In this document: piece by piece, positions 24,668 through 32,879 of the stretch
Position numbering within the stretch: the first letter of the stretch is position 1
How the letters are laid out: each line of letters opens with the position of its first letter
Assembly: GCF_003967355.1 (NCBI RefSeq)
Contig: NZ_BIFH01000013.1
Span: 281,084 to 345,083 of the forward strand
DNA: 64,000 bases
From: Embleya hyalina
Lineage (GTDB): Bacteria > Actinomycetota > Actinomycetes > Streptomycetales > Streptomycetaceae
Direction: 5' to 3'
The notes under the pieces: generated by a model
What the model saw: only the letters and a program-made list of their open reading frames with translations
Told to the model about the DNA's origin: nothing
Databases searched by the model: none
Program-made: the position numbers and the translations under genes

Positions 24668-25597
24668 TCAGTCCGCCGGGGGTGGGCTGCCGGGCGGCCG
24701 CGCCGGTGGGTGTTGCGGAGGTGCGGGCGGCCGCGTGTGCGCGCTCCACGGCGAGACGGGTACCGGGGCGGGTGCGGCGGACCTGCGGCGCAGTGCGTAG
24801 CCCGCGGCCGTCGCGACCAGGAACGCGGCGAGCGTTCCGCCGACCGGGATGCCCCAGTCGGAGGCCGTGGACGACGTGTCGCCGTCGCCGGTCCGGGCCG
24901 CTCCGTGGGTGGGCGAGTCGGCGACGGGGCGGCTTTGGGCGCCGGCCGGCGTTCGGGTCCGTGTCGCGGCGTCGGGGTCGATCGGCTCGTCCGGGTGTCG
25001 GACGGGCACACCCTCGACGGATACCTCCAGCGTGATCGGGACGACGACGCCGCGTTGCGGTCCCTGGGCGCCCGAGATCGAGACCTGGATGTAGTACGGC
25101 CCGCGCAGTGCGTAGTGGTCGTCCTTGAACTCCTTGAAGGAGCCCTTCGTCCCGTCGAAGTTCTCGTACTTCTTGCCGTCGCCCACGGTCCACGCACCCG
25201 AGGACACCTCCAGATGCGGGGTGCCGGGCGCGAGTTGGTTCGGCGGGGCGGCGGTGTTCGGGATGGCCTCGCGCAGCGGGTTGTAGAGGTTGACGACGAA
25301 GCGGGGGCCCTGCTTGTGCGGGAAGTCGGTCGGGATGTCGACGGAACCCTTGACCGACAACTTCTGGCCCGCCTGCACGTTCACGCGCCAGAACAGGAAG
25401 TCGCCCACGACCAGGCTCTCCCGATGCACGCCGGAGACGAGCGTGCCCGCGCCGTTGAACGAATAGCCGCCGGCGGCATCGTCCGCGGTCGGGGGTTCGG
25501 CCCCGGCCGCCGTGCCGGTGAGGGCGATCGGGGCGGTCAGCGCGGTGACGGCGGTCAGGACGACCGCTGCCCGACGGATGCCCGGTATGCGGCTCAT
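24668..25597 (-). CDS. Secreted, membrane-anchored protein of VWA pair
   Basis: 309 residues: signal peptide (VVLTAVTALTAPIALTGTAAGA, about 11-32), an exterior domain of about 190 residues rich in beta strands (FLFWRVNVQAGQKLSVKG ... GPYYIQVSISGAQ), a linker, and one C-terminal transmembrane helix (about 253-271) followed by a Pro-rich tail. No named family recognised. Its ATG overlaps the stop of the upstream VWA gene as ATGA, so the two are translated together and probably form an exterior complex. The role is unknown. Confidence 0.75.
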   Translation of the reverse strand: MSRIPGIRRAAVVLTAVTALTAPIALTGTAAGAEPPTADDAAGGYSFNGAGTLVSGVHRESLVVGDFLFWRVNVQAGQKLSVKGSVDIPTDFPHKQGPRFVVNLYNPLREAIPNTAAPPNQLAPGTPHLEVSSGAWTVGDGKKYENFDGTKGSFKEFKDDHYALRGPYYIQVSISGAQGPQRGVVVPITLEVSVEGVPVRHPDEPIDPDAATRTRTPAGAQSRPVADSPTHGAARTGDGDTSSTASDWGIPVGGTLAAFLVATAAGYALRRRSAAPAPVPVSPWSAHTRPPAPPQHPPARPPGSPPPAD

Positions 25598-27024
25598 GTT
25601 CGGCTCCGGCGGCGGCGCGAGGTGGTGGCCACGAAGGAGCCCAGGGCGCCGCCGAGGAGGATCGCGGTGGCGACGAGGGCGACGGTGGTCGTGGTGCCGG
25701 GACCGTTGTCGTCGTCGGCCGCGCGGGCGGAGACCGAGGCGCGGGAGTCGTCGGCGGAGCCCCCGGAGGGCTTCTCGGCGTTCGCGTCGGCGTTCGCGTC
25801 GGCGGTGGCGGTCGCGGTGGGAGCGAGGGCCGGGTCGCCGTCGGGCTGCGTGGCGCCCGCCCGCTTCGGATGGCTGATCAGGAGTTCGAGCAGGATCCGA
25901 CGCTGGGGGTCGACCTCGGCGTTGTGCGAGATCCGCAGGCATCCGATGCCGTCGGGCGCCTTGGCCGTGTTGTGCTTTCCGCCGGTCGCGCCGGTGGTGA
26001 CGATGTTGTTCGCCTCCAGGGCCACGCCCTCGCTCAGGAGCCAGCTCTGCGGCAGGTCCGGCGGACCGGAGCGGATGAACAGGTGGGTCAGGAACGCCGA
26101 GTTCTCCCGACTGTCCTCGTGGCGCATGCGCTCCGAGAAGATGGCGGTGGCGCCGATGGCCAGGTCCTCGTCCGGGTTCTTGCGGATGCGATACCAGAGG
26201 TCGCGGCTGGTGGTGAACGCGTCGAGATACTGGCCGTCCTCGACCATCGGCGCGTTCGGGCAACCGGTCGTGGCCCCCTGGACGGGGCGTCCGGAGGCCG
26301 TGTACGGGGTCGCGGCCCGCCGGAAGAGGCTGGTCATGCCGGCCACCAGGGAGTCGGCGTCCTTCGCGTCGGCGTAGGCCCCGCCACCGGCGGTGGTGAT
26401 GCACTTGAGCTGGTCGCGGGCCGCCCCCGAGACGTTGAAGCCGACCGCGTCCACCGTCAACCTGGTGCCGCCCGCGTTCAACTCCTTGGCGACCTCGCAC
26501 GGTTGCGGGGGCGCGCAGGTGTCCTCGCCGTCCGACACGAGGATCACGTGCCGCTCGCCCTGCGTACCGAGGTCGTTCGAGGCGGCCCGCAAGGCGTTGC
26601 CGATCGGGGTGAATCCGATCGCGGTCAACCCGGCGACCTTCTGTCGGGCCGTGCTCTTGGCCTCCGCCGTCGGCGTCGCGACCGGCATCAGGAGTCGGGT
26701 GTCGGCGCAACCCTGGACCTTGTCCGTTCCCGGGTAGGTCGAGCCGTAGACGCGGATGCCGACCTGTGCGGTGGCCGGAGCCGCGTCGATGATGCGGTTC
26801 ACCGCCTGCTTGGCGGCTTCCAGGCGCGTCTGTCCGCCGCCGGCGTCGTTCTGCTTCATCGAGCCGGACAGGTCGAGCACCAACTCCACCCTGGCCGGCT
26901 CCGGCGCGCTCTGCGGTGCCGGATCGGCGGCCGCGACGGAGGCGGGCCCGCACAGCGCGAGGAACAGCGCGGCCGGCGTCACGGCCGAGCATGCGCGTAG
27001 GTATCGGATCACAGAGTCGATCAT
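25594..27024 (-). CDS. Secreted VWA-domain protein with C-terminal membrane anchor
   Basis: 476 residues. After a signal peptide ending near AAADPAP comes a von Willebrand A domain with a complete MIDAS metal site: DLSGSMKQ (Asp-x-Ser-x-Ser), the Thr in FTPIGNAL, and SDGEDTC. A second beta-rich domain follows (about 240-400), then a low-complexity stretch and a transmembrane helix (TTVALVATAILLGGALGSFV) with an Arg tail. ATG 27024 has GGAGG 10 bases upstream. It is the first gene of a two-gene operon with the exterior protein at 24668. It likely binds protein partners or divalent metal outside the membrane. Confidence 0.85.
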   Translation of the reverse strand: MIDSVIRYLRACSAVTPAALFLALCGPASVAAADPAPQSAPEPARVELVLDLSGSMKQNDAGGGQTRLEAAKQAVNRIIDAAPATAQVGIRVYGSTYPGTDKVQGCADTRLLMPVATPTAEAKSTARQKVAGLTAIGFTPIGNALRAASNDLGTQGERHVILVSDGEDTCAPPQPCEVAKELNAGGTRLTVDAVGFNVSGAARDQLKCITTAGGGAYADAKDADSLVAGMTSLFRRAATPYTASGRPVQGATTGCPNAPMVEDGQYLDAFTTSRDLWYRIRKNPDEDLAIGATAIFSERMRHEDSRENSAFLTHLFIRSGPPDLPQSWLLSEGVALEANNIVTTGATGGKHNTAKAPDGIGCLRISHNAEVDPQRRILLELLISHPKRAGATQPDGDPALAPTATATADANADANAEKPSGGSADDSRASVSARAADDDNGPGTTTTVALVATAILLGGALGSFVATTSRRRRSRT

Positions 27025-27548
27025 GGGAGCCGGAACCTCCGATGCCAAGAGGGAAGGCCCGTCGGACTCGCCGCACCGATCGTGGTCCGGCTCATCCTGA
27101 ACGCCGAAGAACGAGGCGGATAGCCGGATTGCGCGAGCGGCGAGCCGGCCGGACGGCCTGCCGCCCGACCGGCGACGGGCGGCGCGGGGGTGGCGCCGAG
27201 GGCGGGCCTGGTGTTGGGTTGGGCTTTGCGTCGAGTCGGCCCCGGTGCCCGCGTCCGGTTCCCGAGCACAGGCCCAGAAGCGCCGTTGCTCAGCGTAAGA
27301 CTTCTTGGACCCAGCGGGTCTTGGCAGCACGGTCACCAAGTCGCAGTCTTGTCCAACGGCCTTGCAAGCCAACGGATTTCGGCTGTTTCGACGACCCGCC
27401 CGAGGGCGCGCCGACTTCGCTCGACCTCGAGGACGGCCCGACCGTCGAGGGCACGGGACGGTACCGACGCCATGGCTGTCCGGCCGAGGGAACACGCGCG
27501 GGCGGCGGAACACGTGCAGCCGACACTGGACACATCTCAAGGGGACGC
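27025..27548. other. Divergent intergenic region with a lower-GC stretch
   Basis: 524 bases between the VWA operon and the YbdK-type ligase. The part around 27270-27400 is lower in GC. No gene, tRNA fold or inverted-repeat end was recognised, though a relic of a lost gene is possible. Confidence 0.4.
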
Positions 27549-28766
27549 ATGTCGATTCGGACTGTGGGTGTCGAAGAAGAGTTTCACATCGTCGACCGTC
27601 GGACGGGGAGGTTGAGCCCGGCGGGTACGGAACTGCTCGCCGAGCTCCCGGCGGCCGGCTTCACCGGTGAGGCCAAGGAAGCGTCGATCGAGACCAACAG
27701 CCAACCACACCGCGAACTGGCCGACCTGCGCGCCGACCTGATCGCCTCGCGAAGTCTGCTGGCCCGTGCGGCCGAGAAGATCGGCGTGGCGGTGATCGCC
27801 TCGGGCACCGCGCCGTTGATGGACCTGGCGGACTCGCCCCAGGCCCCGGGCGACCGCTACGCCTCGATCAAACGCGACTACGCCCTGGTGGCGGACGAGC
27901 AGGTGATCTGCGGGATGCACGTCCACGTCGGGATCGAGGACCGCGACGTGGCCGCTCGGGCGATGGCCTGGATCTCGCCGCATCTGCCCACCCTCCTCGC
28001 GCTGTCGGCCAGTTCCCCCTACTGGCTCGGTACCGACACCGGATACGCGAGTTGGCGCAACATGCTCTGGCAACGCTGGCCGTCGGCGGGCCCGGCCGAC
28101 GGTTTCGCCTCGGCCCGGGAGTACGACGCCATGTTGGAGGGCCTGGTGCGCTCGGGGGTGATCCTCGACATCGGCATGCACTACCAGGACCTGCGGCTGT
28201 CCTCGCACGTGCCGACGATCGAGATGCGCATCTGCGACGCCTGCCCGGACGTGGACACGTCCGTGCTCATCGCCGTGCTCTTCCGCGCCCTCGTGCACCG
28301 CGCGATCCGGGCCGTCGAGGCGGGGGAGCGACCCCCGCAGCACTCGCCGGCGTGGCTGCGCGCCGCGACCTGGCGGGCCGCGCGCTCGGGTCTGGAAGGG
28401 CAGTTGATCGATCCGACGACGATGGCCGGCGACTCGGCGCGCACGGTGATCTGGACGCTGATCGAGAACCTGATGCCGGATCTGGTCGCGGCGGGGGACT
28501 TCGCCTTCGTACGCGCGGTGACCAAGCGGATGTTGGATGCCGGGAGCAGCGCCGCGCAGCAGCTTCGGGTGGACGATCCGTCGCCGCGGGCGGCGGCGCA
28601 ATTGTTGCGGGCGCAGACGGTGGCGTTCGGTGAGATGCCGGGTGCGAGCGTGGGTGCGGGTGCGAACGGGGTTGCGCGCAAGAAGCGTTCCGACGCGGTG
28701 GGCGAGGGAGAGGGTGCGGATCCGAGTGTGGAGAGGGTGACCGATACGCCCACTTTGGTTGCCTGA
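27549..28766 (+). CDS. YbdK-type carboxylate-amine ligase (GCS2 family)
   Basis: 405 residues. The GCS2 signature is intact: GVEEEFHIVD at residues 7-16, SIETNSQPHRELADLRADL near 50, ASGTAPL, GMHVHVGIEDRDVAARAMAW with the paired His, IGMHYQDLRLSSHVPTIEMRICDACPD. Family members join glutamate (or a similar acid) to an amine such as cysteine in an ATP-dependent way, but the YbdK branch usually has weak glutamate-cysteine ligase activity and its true substrate is open. ATG 27549 follows AAGGGGA. A 15-bp hairpin closes the transcript. A degenerate relative lies 3 kb away. Confidence 0.88.
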   Translation: MSIRTVGVEEEFHIVDRRTGRLSPAGTELLAELPAAGFTGEAKEASIETNSQPHRELADLRADLIASRSLLARAAEKIGVAVIASGTAPLMDLADSPQAPGDRYASIKRDYALVADEQVICGMHVHVGIEDRDVAARAMAWISPHLPTLLALSASSPYWLGTDTGYASWRNMLWQRWPSAGPADGFASAREYDAMLEGLVRSGVILDIGMHYQDLRLSSHVPTIEMRICDACPDVDTSVLIAVLFRALVHRAIRAVEAGERPPQHSPAWLRAATWRAARSGLEGQLIDPTTMAGDSARTVIWTLIENLMPDLVAAGDFAFVRAVTKRMLDAGSSAAQQLRVDDPSPRAAAQLLRAQTVAFGEMPGASVGAGANGVARKKRSDAVGEGEGADPSVERVTDTPTLVA

Positions 28767-28803
28767 TGTCGATGGTTTCGCGGTGGTGATTGAGCGCTTG
28801 TCG

Positions 28804-28835
28804 GAACGGGTGCACGGATTTCCGTGCACCCGTTC
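28804..28835 (+). terminator. Rho-independent-like terminator after ligase gene
   Basis: GAACGGGTGCACGGA (28804-28818) and its exact complement (28821-28835) form a 15-bp stem, followed by TGCTTTG. It is 38 bases after the stop of the ligase gene. Confidence 0.8.
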
Positions 28836-28949
28836 TGCTTTGCCGCGAAGCATGTCTGTCCACATCTTGATACGTGAATCTCATCATTCGACATGACGGC
28901 GTACGGTGAGGCGCATCGGCGAATCGGGATCGCGAGAGGCGAGGGCGTC

Positions 28950-29765
28950 ATGTCGAAGGAATCCGCGGTATACACGCACGGACATCACGAATCCGTGCTG
29001 CGTTCGCACACCTGGCGGACCGCCGCCAACTCGGCGGCCTATCTGCTCGACCGGATCGAGCCGCACATGAGGATCCTGGACATCGGGTGCGGGCCGGGCA
29101 CCATCACGGCCGATCTGGCGGCACTGGTCCCCGACGGCGGGGTCACCGGTGTCGACCACGCGCCGGACATCCTGGACCGGGCGCGCGCCACGGCCGCCGA
29201 ACGCGGGCTGGACAACGTGGAGTTCGCGGTCGCCGACGTGCACGCCCTGGACTGCCCGGACGACACGTTCCACGTCGTGCACGCGCACCAGGTGCTGCAA
29301 CACGTGGGCGACCCGGTGCGGGCCCTGCGGGAGATGTACCGGGTGACCAAGCCGGGCGGCTTCATCGCCGCCCGGGACGCGGACTATCCGGCGATGGTCT
29401 GGTTCCCGCCGGTGCCCGGCATGGACGAATGGCTGGACCTGTACCTGCGGGTGGCCCGCGCCAACGGTGGGGCGCCGGACGCGGGGCGGCGGCTCAAGTC
29501 CTGGGCACTGCAGGCCGGTTGCCCCGACATCACCGCCTCGTCGAGCACGTGGTGCTTCGCCGACCCGGCGGAACGCGCCTGGTGGAGCGGCCTGTGGGCG
29601 GATCGCACCCTGGCCTCGGCCTACGCGGACCGCGCCGTCGCCGGCGGCCACGCGACCCCCGAGGAACTGCACGCGGTGTCGAACGCCTGGCGACGGTGGG
29701 GCGGTCACGAGGACGGCTGGTTCTCGGTGCAACACGGAGAAATCCTCTGCCGCAAGCCGGCCTGA
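28950..29765 (+). CDS. SAM-dependent class I methyltransferase
   Basis: 271 residues resembling the UbiE/Methyltransf_11 group. ILDIGCGPGTITADLA near residues 44-59 is SAM motif I, GVDHAPDILDRAR contains the acidic ribose-binding residue, and FHVVHAHQVLQHVGDP with YRVTKPGGFIAARD are motifs II and III. ATG 28950 follows GAGAGGCGAGGG; an ATG at 28893 in the same frame is less well placed. No pathway genes are adjacent, so the substrate is unknown. Confidence 0.88.
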   Translation: MSKESAVYTHGHHESVLRSHTWRTAANSAAYLLDRIEPHMRILDIGCGPGTITADLAALVPDGGVTGVDHAPDILDRARATAAERGLDNVEFAVADVHALDCPDDTFHVVHAHQVLQHVGDPVRALREMYRVTKPGGFIAARDADYPAMVWFPPVPGMDEWLDLYLRVARANGGAPDAGRRLKSWALQAGCPDITASSSTWCFADPAERAWWSGLWADRTLASAYADRAVAGGHATPEELHAVSNAWRRWGGHEDGWFSVQHGEILCRKPA

Positions 29766-29835
29766 CCACCGCAAGACACCGCCCGCACGGGTGGCCGACC
29801 CGGACGTGTCCTTCGATATCGATAACAGGCTCTTT

Positions 29836-29854
29836 GAAGGCTGATCGAGCCTTC
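29836..29854 (+). terminator. Small hairpin after methyltransferase gene
   Basis: GAAGGCT (29836-29842) and AGCCTTC (29848-29854) make a 7-bp stem with a 5-base loop, upstream of the ArsR operator. Weak evidence for termination. Confidence 0.35.
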
Positions 29855-29857
29855 CCG

Positions 29858-29897
29858 AAGTATTCGTTGACACGAATATTCGTGAGGGTGAATACTT
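29858..29897. promoter_or_regulatory. Nested palindromic ArsR operator
   Basis: The 14-bp perfect palindrome CACGAATATTCGTG (29871-29884) sits at the centre of a second inverted pair, AAGTATTC at 29858 and GAATACTT ending at 29897, with the same centre of symmetry. It ends 5 bases before the ArsR-type start at 29903, so binding would block initiation (inferred). Confidence 0.75.
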
Positions 29898-29902
29898 GAG
29901 GC

Positions 29903-30754
29903 ATGGACGAACTCCTTGTCGCGCTGGGCGATCCGGCGCGTTGGCGGCTTGTCGGGTTGTTGGCGGAGCGGCCTCGGGCGGTCGGGGTGCTGGCCCGGTT
30001 GGCCGGGGCGCGGCAGCCGCAGACGACCAAGCATCTGCAGACGTTGGAGCGGGCCGGGATCGTTGCGTCGCAGCGCAGCGGGCAGCGTCGGATCTACGCG
30101 CTGCGACCCGGTCCGCTGCGGGAACTCGCGGACGTGCTCGGGCGGATCGCCGACACGGCCGAGCGGGCCGGCGGGCCGGGGGAGACCCACGACCGCTACG
30201 GGCGCAGGTTGGAGGTGGAGCGCCGCGCGGCCGGGGAGGCGGGGTGGGCCGACGGCCGCGTGTTCGGGTTCGCCCGGTCGTTGCCGGCGCGGCCGGACGC
30301 GGTCTGGCCGTATCTGACCGAGGCGGCCCTGCTCGGTCGATGGTGGGTGCCCGACGATCTCCGGGTCGCCGAACTGGGCTTCGAGGCCCGACCGGGTGGG
30401 CGGGTCGTGCTGGAGTATCGCGACGCGGAGGACGTCGACGACACCGGCCCGGTCGTGGGCCGGGCGGAGGGCGTCGTCGACGAGGTACGCCCCGGCGAGC
30501 ACCTCGCGTACCGGCTCTCGCCGCTGCTGCCCGACGGCGGGCTCGCCTTCACCTCCCACGTCGAGCTGGACCTGCGCCCCGACGGCGCCGGCACCGGGCT
30601 CGACGTGCGTTGGCGGATCACCGACAGCACCGTCGAGTCGGCCGACTTCGTCGCCGGCATCGAGATCGGCTTCGGCCGGAGCCTCGACAAGCTCGTGGCG
30701 ACCCTCGCCGCGGGCGCGCACACCTTTGACACCGACACCGGGAGCACGAGATGA
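29903..30754 (+). CDS. ArsR-type HTH fused to SRPBCC (AHSA1-like) domain
   Basis: 283 residues in two domains. Residues 1-90 are an ArsR winged helix (VLARLAGARQPQTTKHLQTLERAGIVASQRSGQRRIYAL). Residues about 115-275 are an AHSA1/SRPBCC hydrophobic-pocket domain (RSLPARPDAVWPYLTEAALLGRWW ... LDVRWRITDSTVESADFVAGI). No metal-binding Cys pair is present, so the ligand is probably a hydrophobic small molecule held by the SRPBCC part. ATG 29903 follows the operator directly. The stop overlaps the next start as ATGA, giving a two-gene operon that the protein likely represses itself. Confidence 0.88.
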   Translation: MDELLVALGDPARWRLVGLLAERPRAVGVLARLAGARQPQTTKHLQTLERAGIVASQRSGQRRIYALRPGPLRELADVLGRIADTAERAGGPGETHDRYGRRLEVERRAAGEAGWADGRVFGFARSLPARPDAVWPYLTEAALLGRWWVPDDLRVAELGFEARPGGRVVLEYRDAEDVDDTGPVVGRAEGVVDEVRPGEHLAYRLSPLLPDGGLAFTSHVELDLRPDGAGTGLDVRWRITDSTVESADFVAGIEIGFGRSLDKLVATLAAGAHTFDTDTGSTR

Positions 30755-31374
30755 CCACGCGGACCACCGGTCGCAGGATCGTCACCAACATCGCCCTGTC
30801 CCTCGACGGCCGCTATGCCCGCCCCGACGCCCCCGAGGACATGAGCTGGGTGATGCCGTACGCGCTCACCGATGTGGCCCGCGACCACCTCGCCGGCCTG
30901 TGGGAGCCGGCCACGACGGCACTGCTCGGACGGGTCAACGCCGAGGGATTCCTGGGCTTTTGGCCCACGATCATCGGTGCGGAGGGCGTCGATCCGCGCG
31001 ACGAGGGCTTCGCGAAGTGGCTCGTCGGGACCGAGAAGGTCGTGCTCTCCTCCACTCTCGGCGAGGTGCCCGCGCCCTGGGAGCGGACGACGATCGTGAA
31101 CAAGCCGACCGCCGAGGTGGCCGCCGACCTCAAGGCGACCGAGGGCGGCGACGTTCTCGTGCTCGCCAGTGCCGGTGTGATCAAGGCGCTGTTGGCCGCG
31201 GACGCGGTCGACCGTTTGGCGCTCACCGTGTTTCCGGTCTTCCTCGGCGGCGGCCCGCGCCTGTTCGAGGACGGTCTGCCGGCGGCCGAGTGGACGCTCA
31301 CGGCGCAGTCCGCGGGTGAACACGGCGCGCTGTGCCTCGTCTACGACCGCGTCCGAGCGGGGTTCGCGGGGTGA
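30751..31374 (+). CDS. Dihydrofolate-reductase-like (RibD C-terminal) protein
   Basis: 207 residues of the DHFR/RibD_C fold: RIVTNIALSLDGRYARPDA at the start, TALLGRVNAEGFLGFWP, KVVLSSTLGEVPAPWERTTIV, GGDVLVLASAGVIKALL as the nucleotide-binding Gly-containing strand, and LTVFPVFLGGGPRLF. Members are NADPH-dependent reductases of mostly unknown substrates. It overlaps the ArsR-SRPBCC regulator gene by 4 bases and is co-transcribed from the palindromic operator, so its substrate may be the inducer. Confidence 0.88.
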   Translation: MTTRTTGRRIVTNIALSLDGRYARPDAPEDMSWVMPYALTDVARDHLAGLWEPATTALLGRVNAEGFLGFWPTIIGAEGVDPRDEGFAKWLVGTEKVVLSSTLGEVPAPWERTTIVNKPTAEVAADLKATEGGDVLVLASAGVIKALLAADAVDRLALTVFPVFLGGGPRLFEDGLPAAEWTLTAQSAGEHGALCLVYDRVRAGFAG

Positions 31375-31395
31375 CTGCGGAGCGACCGGGCGCGG

Positions 31396-32718
31396 TCAGG
31401 ACGCCGGCGGTGGCGGGGCGGGGTGGTGCGGGTCGCCGGTGAACCAGGCCTCGGCCAGGTCGGCGACGGCGGCGAGGGTGCCGGGTTCGGCGAAGAGGTG
31501 GCCGGCGTGGGGGACGACGGCAAGGTCGTTCTCGCAGCGCAGGTGGGCGCGGGCCTGTTCGTTGAGGGCCAGCACGCTCGCGTCGTCGCCGCCGACGATG
31601 AGCAGGGTGCGGGCGGTGACCTCGGGCAGGCGGGGTGTGGCGAGGTCGGGCCGGCCGCCGCGGCTGACGACGGCGCTCACCCGGTCGCCGAGGTCGGCCG
31701 CGGCCCACAGCGCCGCGGCGGCGCCGGTACTGGCGCCGAAGTAGGCGACGCTCGCCGTCCGCGTCTCGGGTCGTTCGCGGAGTCCGCGGGTGACGGCGAC
31801 GAGGCGTGCGGCCAGGAGTTCGATGTCGAAGACGTTGCCTCGGGCCTGTTCCTCGGTTTCGGTGAGCAGGTCGAAGAGCAGGGTGCCCAGGCCGGCCCGG
31901 TCGAGCACATCGGCCACGAAACGGTTGCGGGGGCTGTGTCGGCTGCTGCCGCTGCCGTGGGCGAACACGACGATGCGGTCGGCTCCGGTGGGGACGGTGA
32001 GTCGGCCGCGCAGTCGCACGGCGCCGACGGGTAGGTCCACGTCCTCGTCCGTGCGGCCGGCCCCGCCGGACGGCCCGGCTTGCGGGATCCGGGCGGCGGC
32101 TCGGGCCAGGCAGTCGACGACCTCCTCGTCGGTGGTCTGGGAGAAGTCCGAGTAGAACTGCCCGACCGCCATGAAGCCGAGGGGGTTGTGCAGGCAGACC
32201 AGTTCGTCGGCGTCGGCTCCCGCCGACCAGCCGGACGGCGCGACGGGGACGGCGAGGACCACGCGGGCGGCGCCGCGGGCCCGGACGGTGCGGCAGGCCG
32301 CGAGGGCGGTGGATCCGGTCGCGATGCCGTCGTCGACGATCAGGACGGTGCGATCGGCGAGTTCCGGGGGTGGCCGGCGGCCCCGGTAGCGGTGCGCGCG
32401 TTCGGCCAGCAGGGCCCGCTCGCGCTGTTCGATGTCCCGCAACGTGGTCGCGGAGACGCCCGAGGTGCGCACGACGCGCTCGTTGAGCACGCGCGTTCCG
32501 TCCTCGGCGATGGCGCCCATGCCCAGTTCGGGTTGGGACGGCACGCCGAGTTTGCGCACCAGGCATACGTCGAGGGGCGCGTGCAGGGCGTCGGCCACCT
32601 GCGCCGCGACCGGTACCCCGCCCCGGGGCAGGCCCAGGACGATCACGTCCTCGCCGGCGAGGTGATCGAGCCCGGCGGCGAGTTGTCGACCCGCGTCGAC
32701 ACGATCGGTGAAGAGCAT
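31396..32718 (-). CDS. Phosphoribosyltransferase fused to alpha/beta hydrolase
   Basis: 440 residues. The first half is a type I phosphoribosyltransferase with the PRPP loop VLIVDDGIATGSTALAACR near 122-140 and VIVLGLPRGGVPVAAQVADAL near 25. The second half, from about 220, is a dienelactone-hydrolase-like domain with nucleophile Ser in YFGASTGAAAAL, late Asp in VGGDDASVLAL and His in VPHAGHLF. The family is common in actinobacterial dormancy/stress loci, but its reaction is not established. ATG 32718 follows GAGGAA. It is divergent from a universal stress protein, with a 26-bp perfect palindrome between them. Confidence 0.88.
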   Translation of the reverse strand: MLFTDRVDAGRQLAAGLDHLAGEDVIVLGLPRGGVPVAAQVADALHAPLDVCLVRKLGVPSQPELGMGAIAEDGTRVLNERVVRTSGVSATTLRDIEQRERALLAERAHRYRGRRPPPELADRTVLIVDDGIATGSTALAACRTVRARGAARVVLAVPVAPSGWSAGADADELVCLHNPLGFMAVGQFYSDFSQTTDEEVVDCLARAAARIPQAGPSGGAGRTDEDVDLPVGAVRLRGRLTVPTGADRIVVFAHGSGSSRHSPRNRFVADVLDRAGLGTLLFDLLTETEEQARGNVFDIELLAARLVAVTRGLRERPETRTASVAYFGASTGAAAALWAAADLGDRVSAVVSRGGRPDLATPRLPEVTARTLLIVGGDDASVLALNEQARAHLRCENDLAVVPHAGHLFAEPGTLAAVADLAEAWFTGDPHHPAPPPPAS

Positions 32719-32765
32719 GGTTCCTCGTCTCGTCCTCCTTCGATTCTGCGACGACCGCCGGTCGA

Positions 32766-32791
32766 GTGCGCGTCGTCGCGACGACGCGCAC
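32766..32791. promoter_or_regulatory. 26-bp perfect palindrome between divergent stress genes
   Basis: GTGCGCGTCGTCG at 32766-32778 is followed immediately by its exact complement CGACGACGCGCAC at 32779-32791. It lies midway between the starts at 32718 and 32880, the place of a shared operator. The binding protein is unknown. Confidence 0.65.
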
Positions 32792-32879
32792 GTACGCGAG
32801 ACAGACACCGGACGGACGAGGGACAGTGGAAGGACAGCATCGCCATCGAGGGGGGTTCCCAGGGTTACCGGGAGCTGTC

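Noticed and set aside
23260-25197. Extended N-terminus of the ligase-like protein (613 codons)
   Set aside because: The extra 247 codons are antisense or out of frame to the VWA-partner gene and are Arg/Thr/Pro-rich. GTG 24456 fits the family start LGIEEEF.
27270-27420. Possible insertion-sequence or integrase remnant
   Set aside because: The composition differs, but I could not find terminal inverted repeats, a target duplication or DDE/Tyr-recombinase motifs.
26916-27548. N-terminal extension of the YbdK-type ligase
   Set aside because: It overlaps the VWA gene start antisense. The family begins at VGVEEEF just after ATG 27549.
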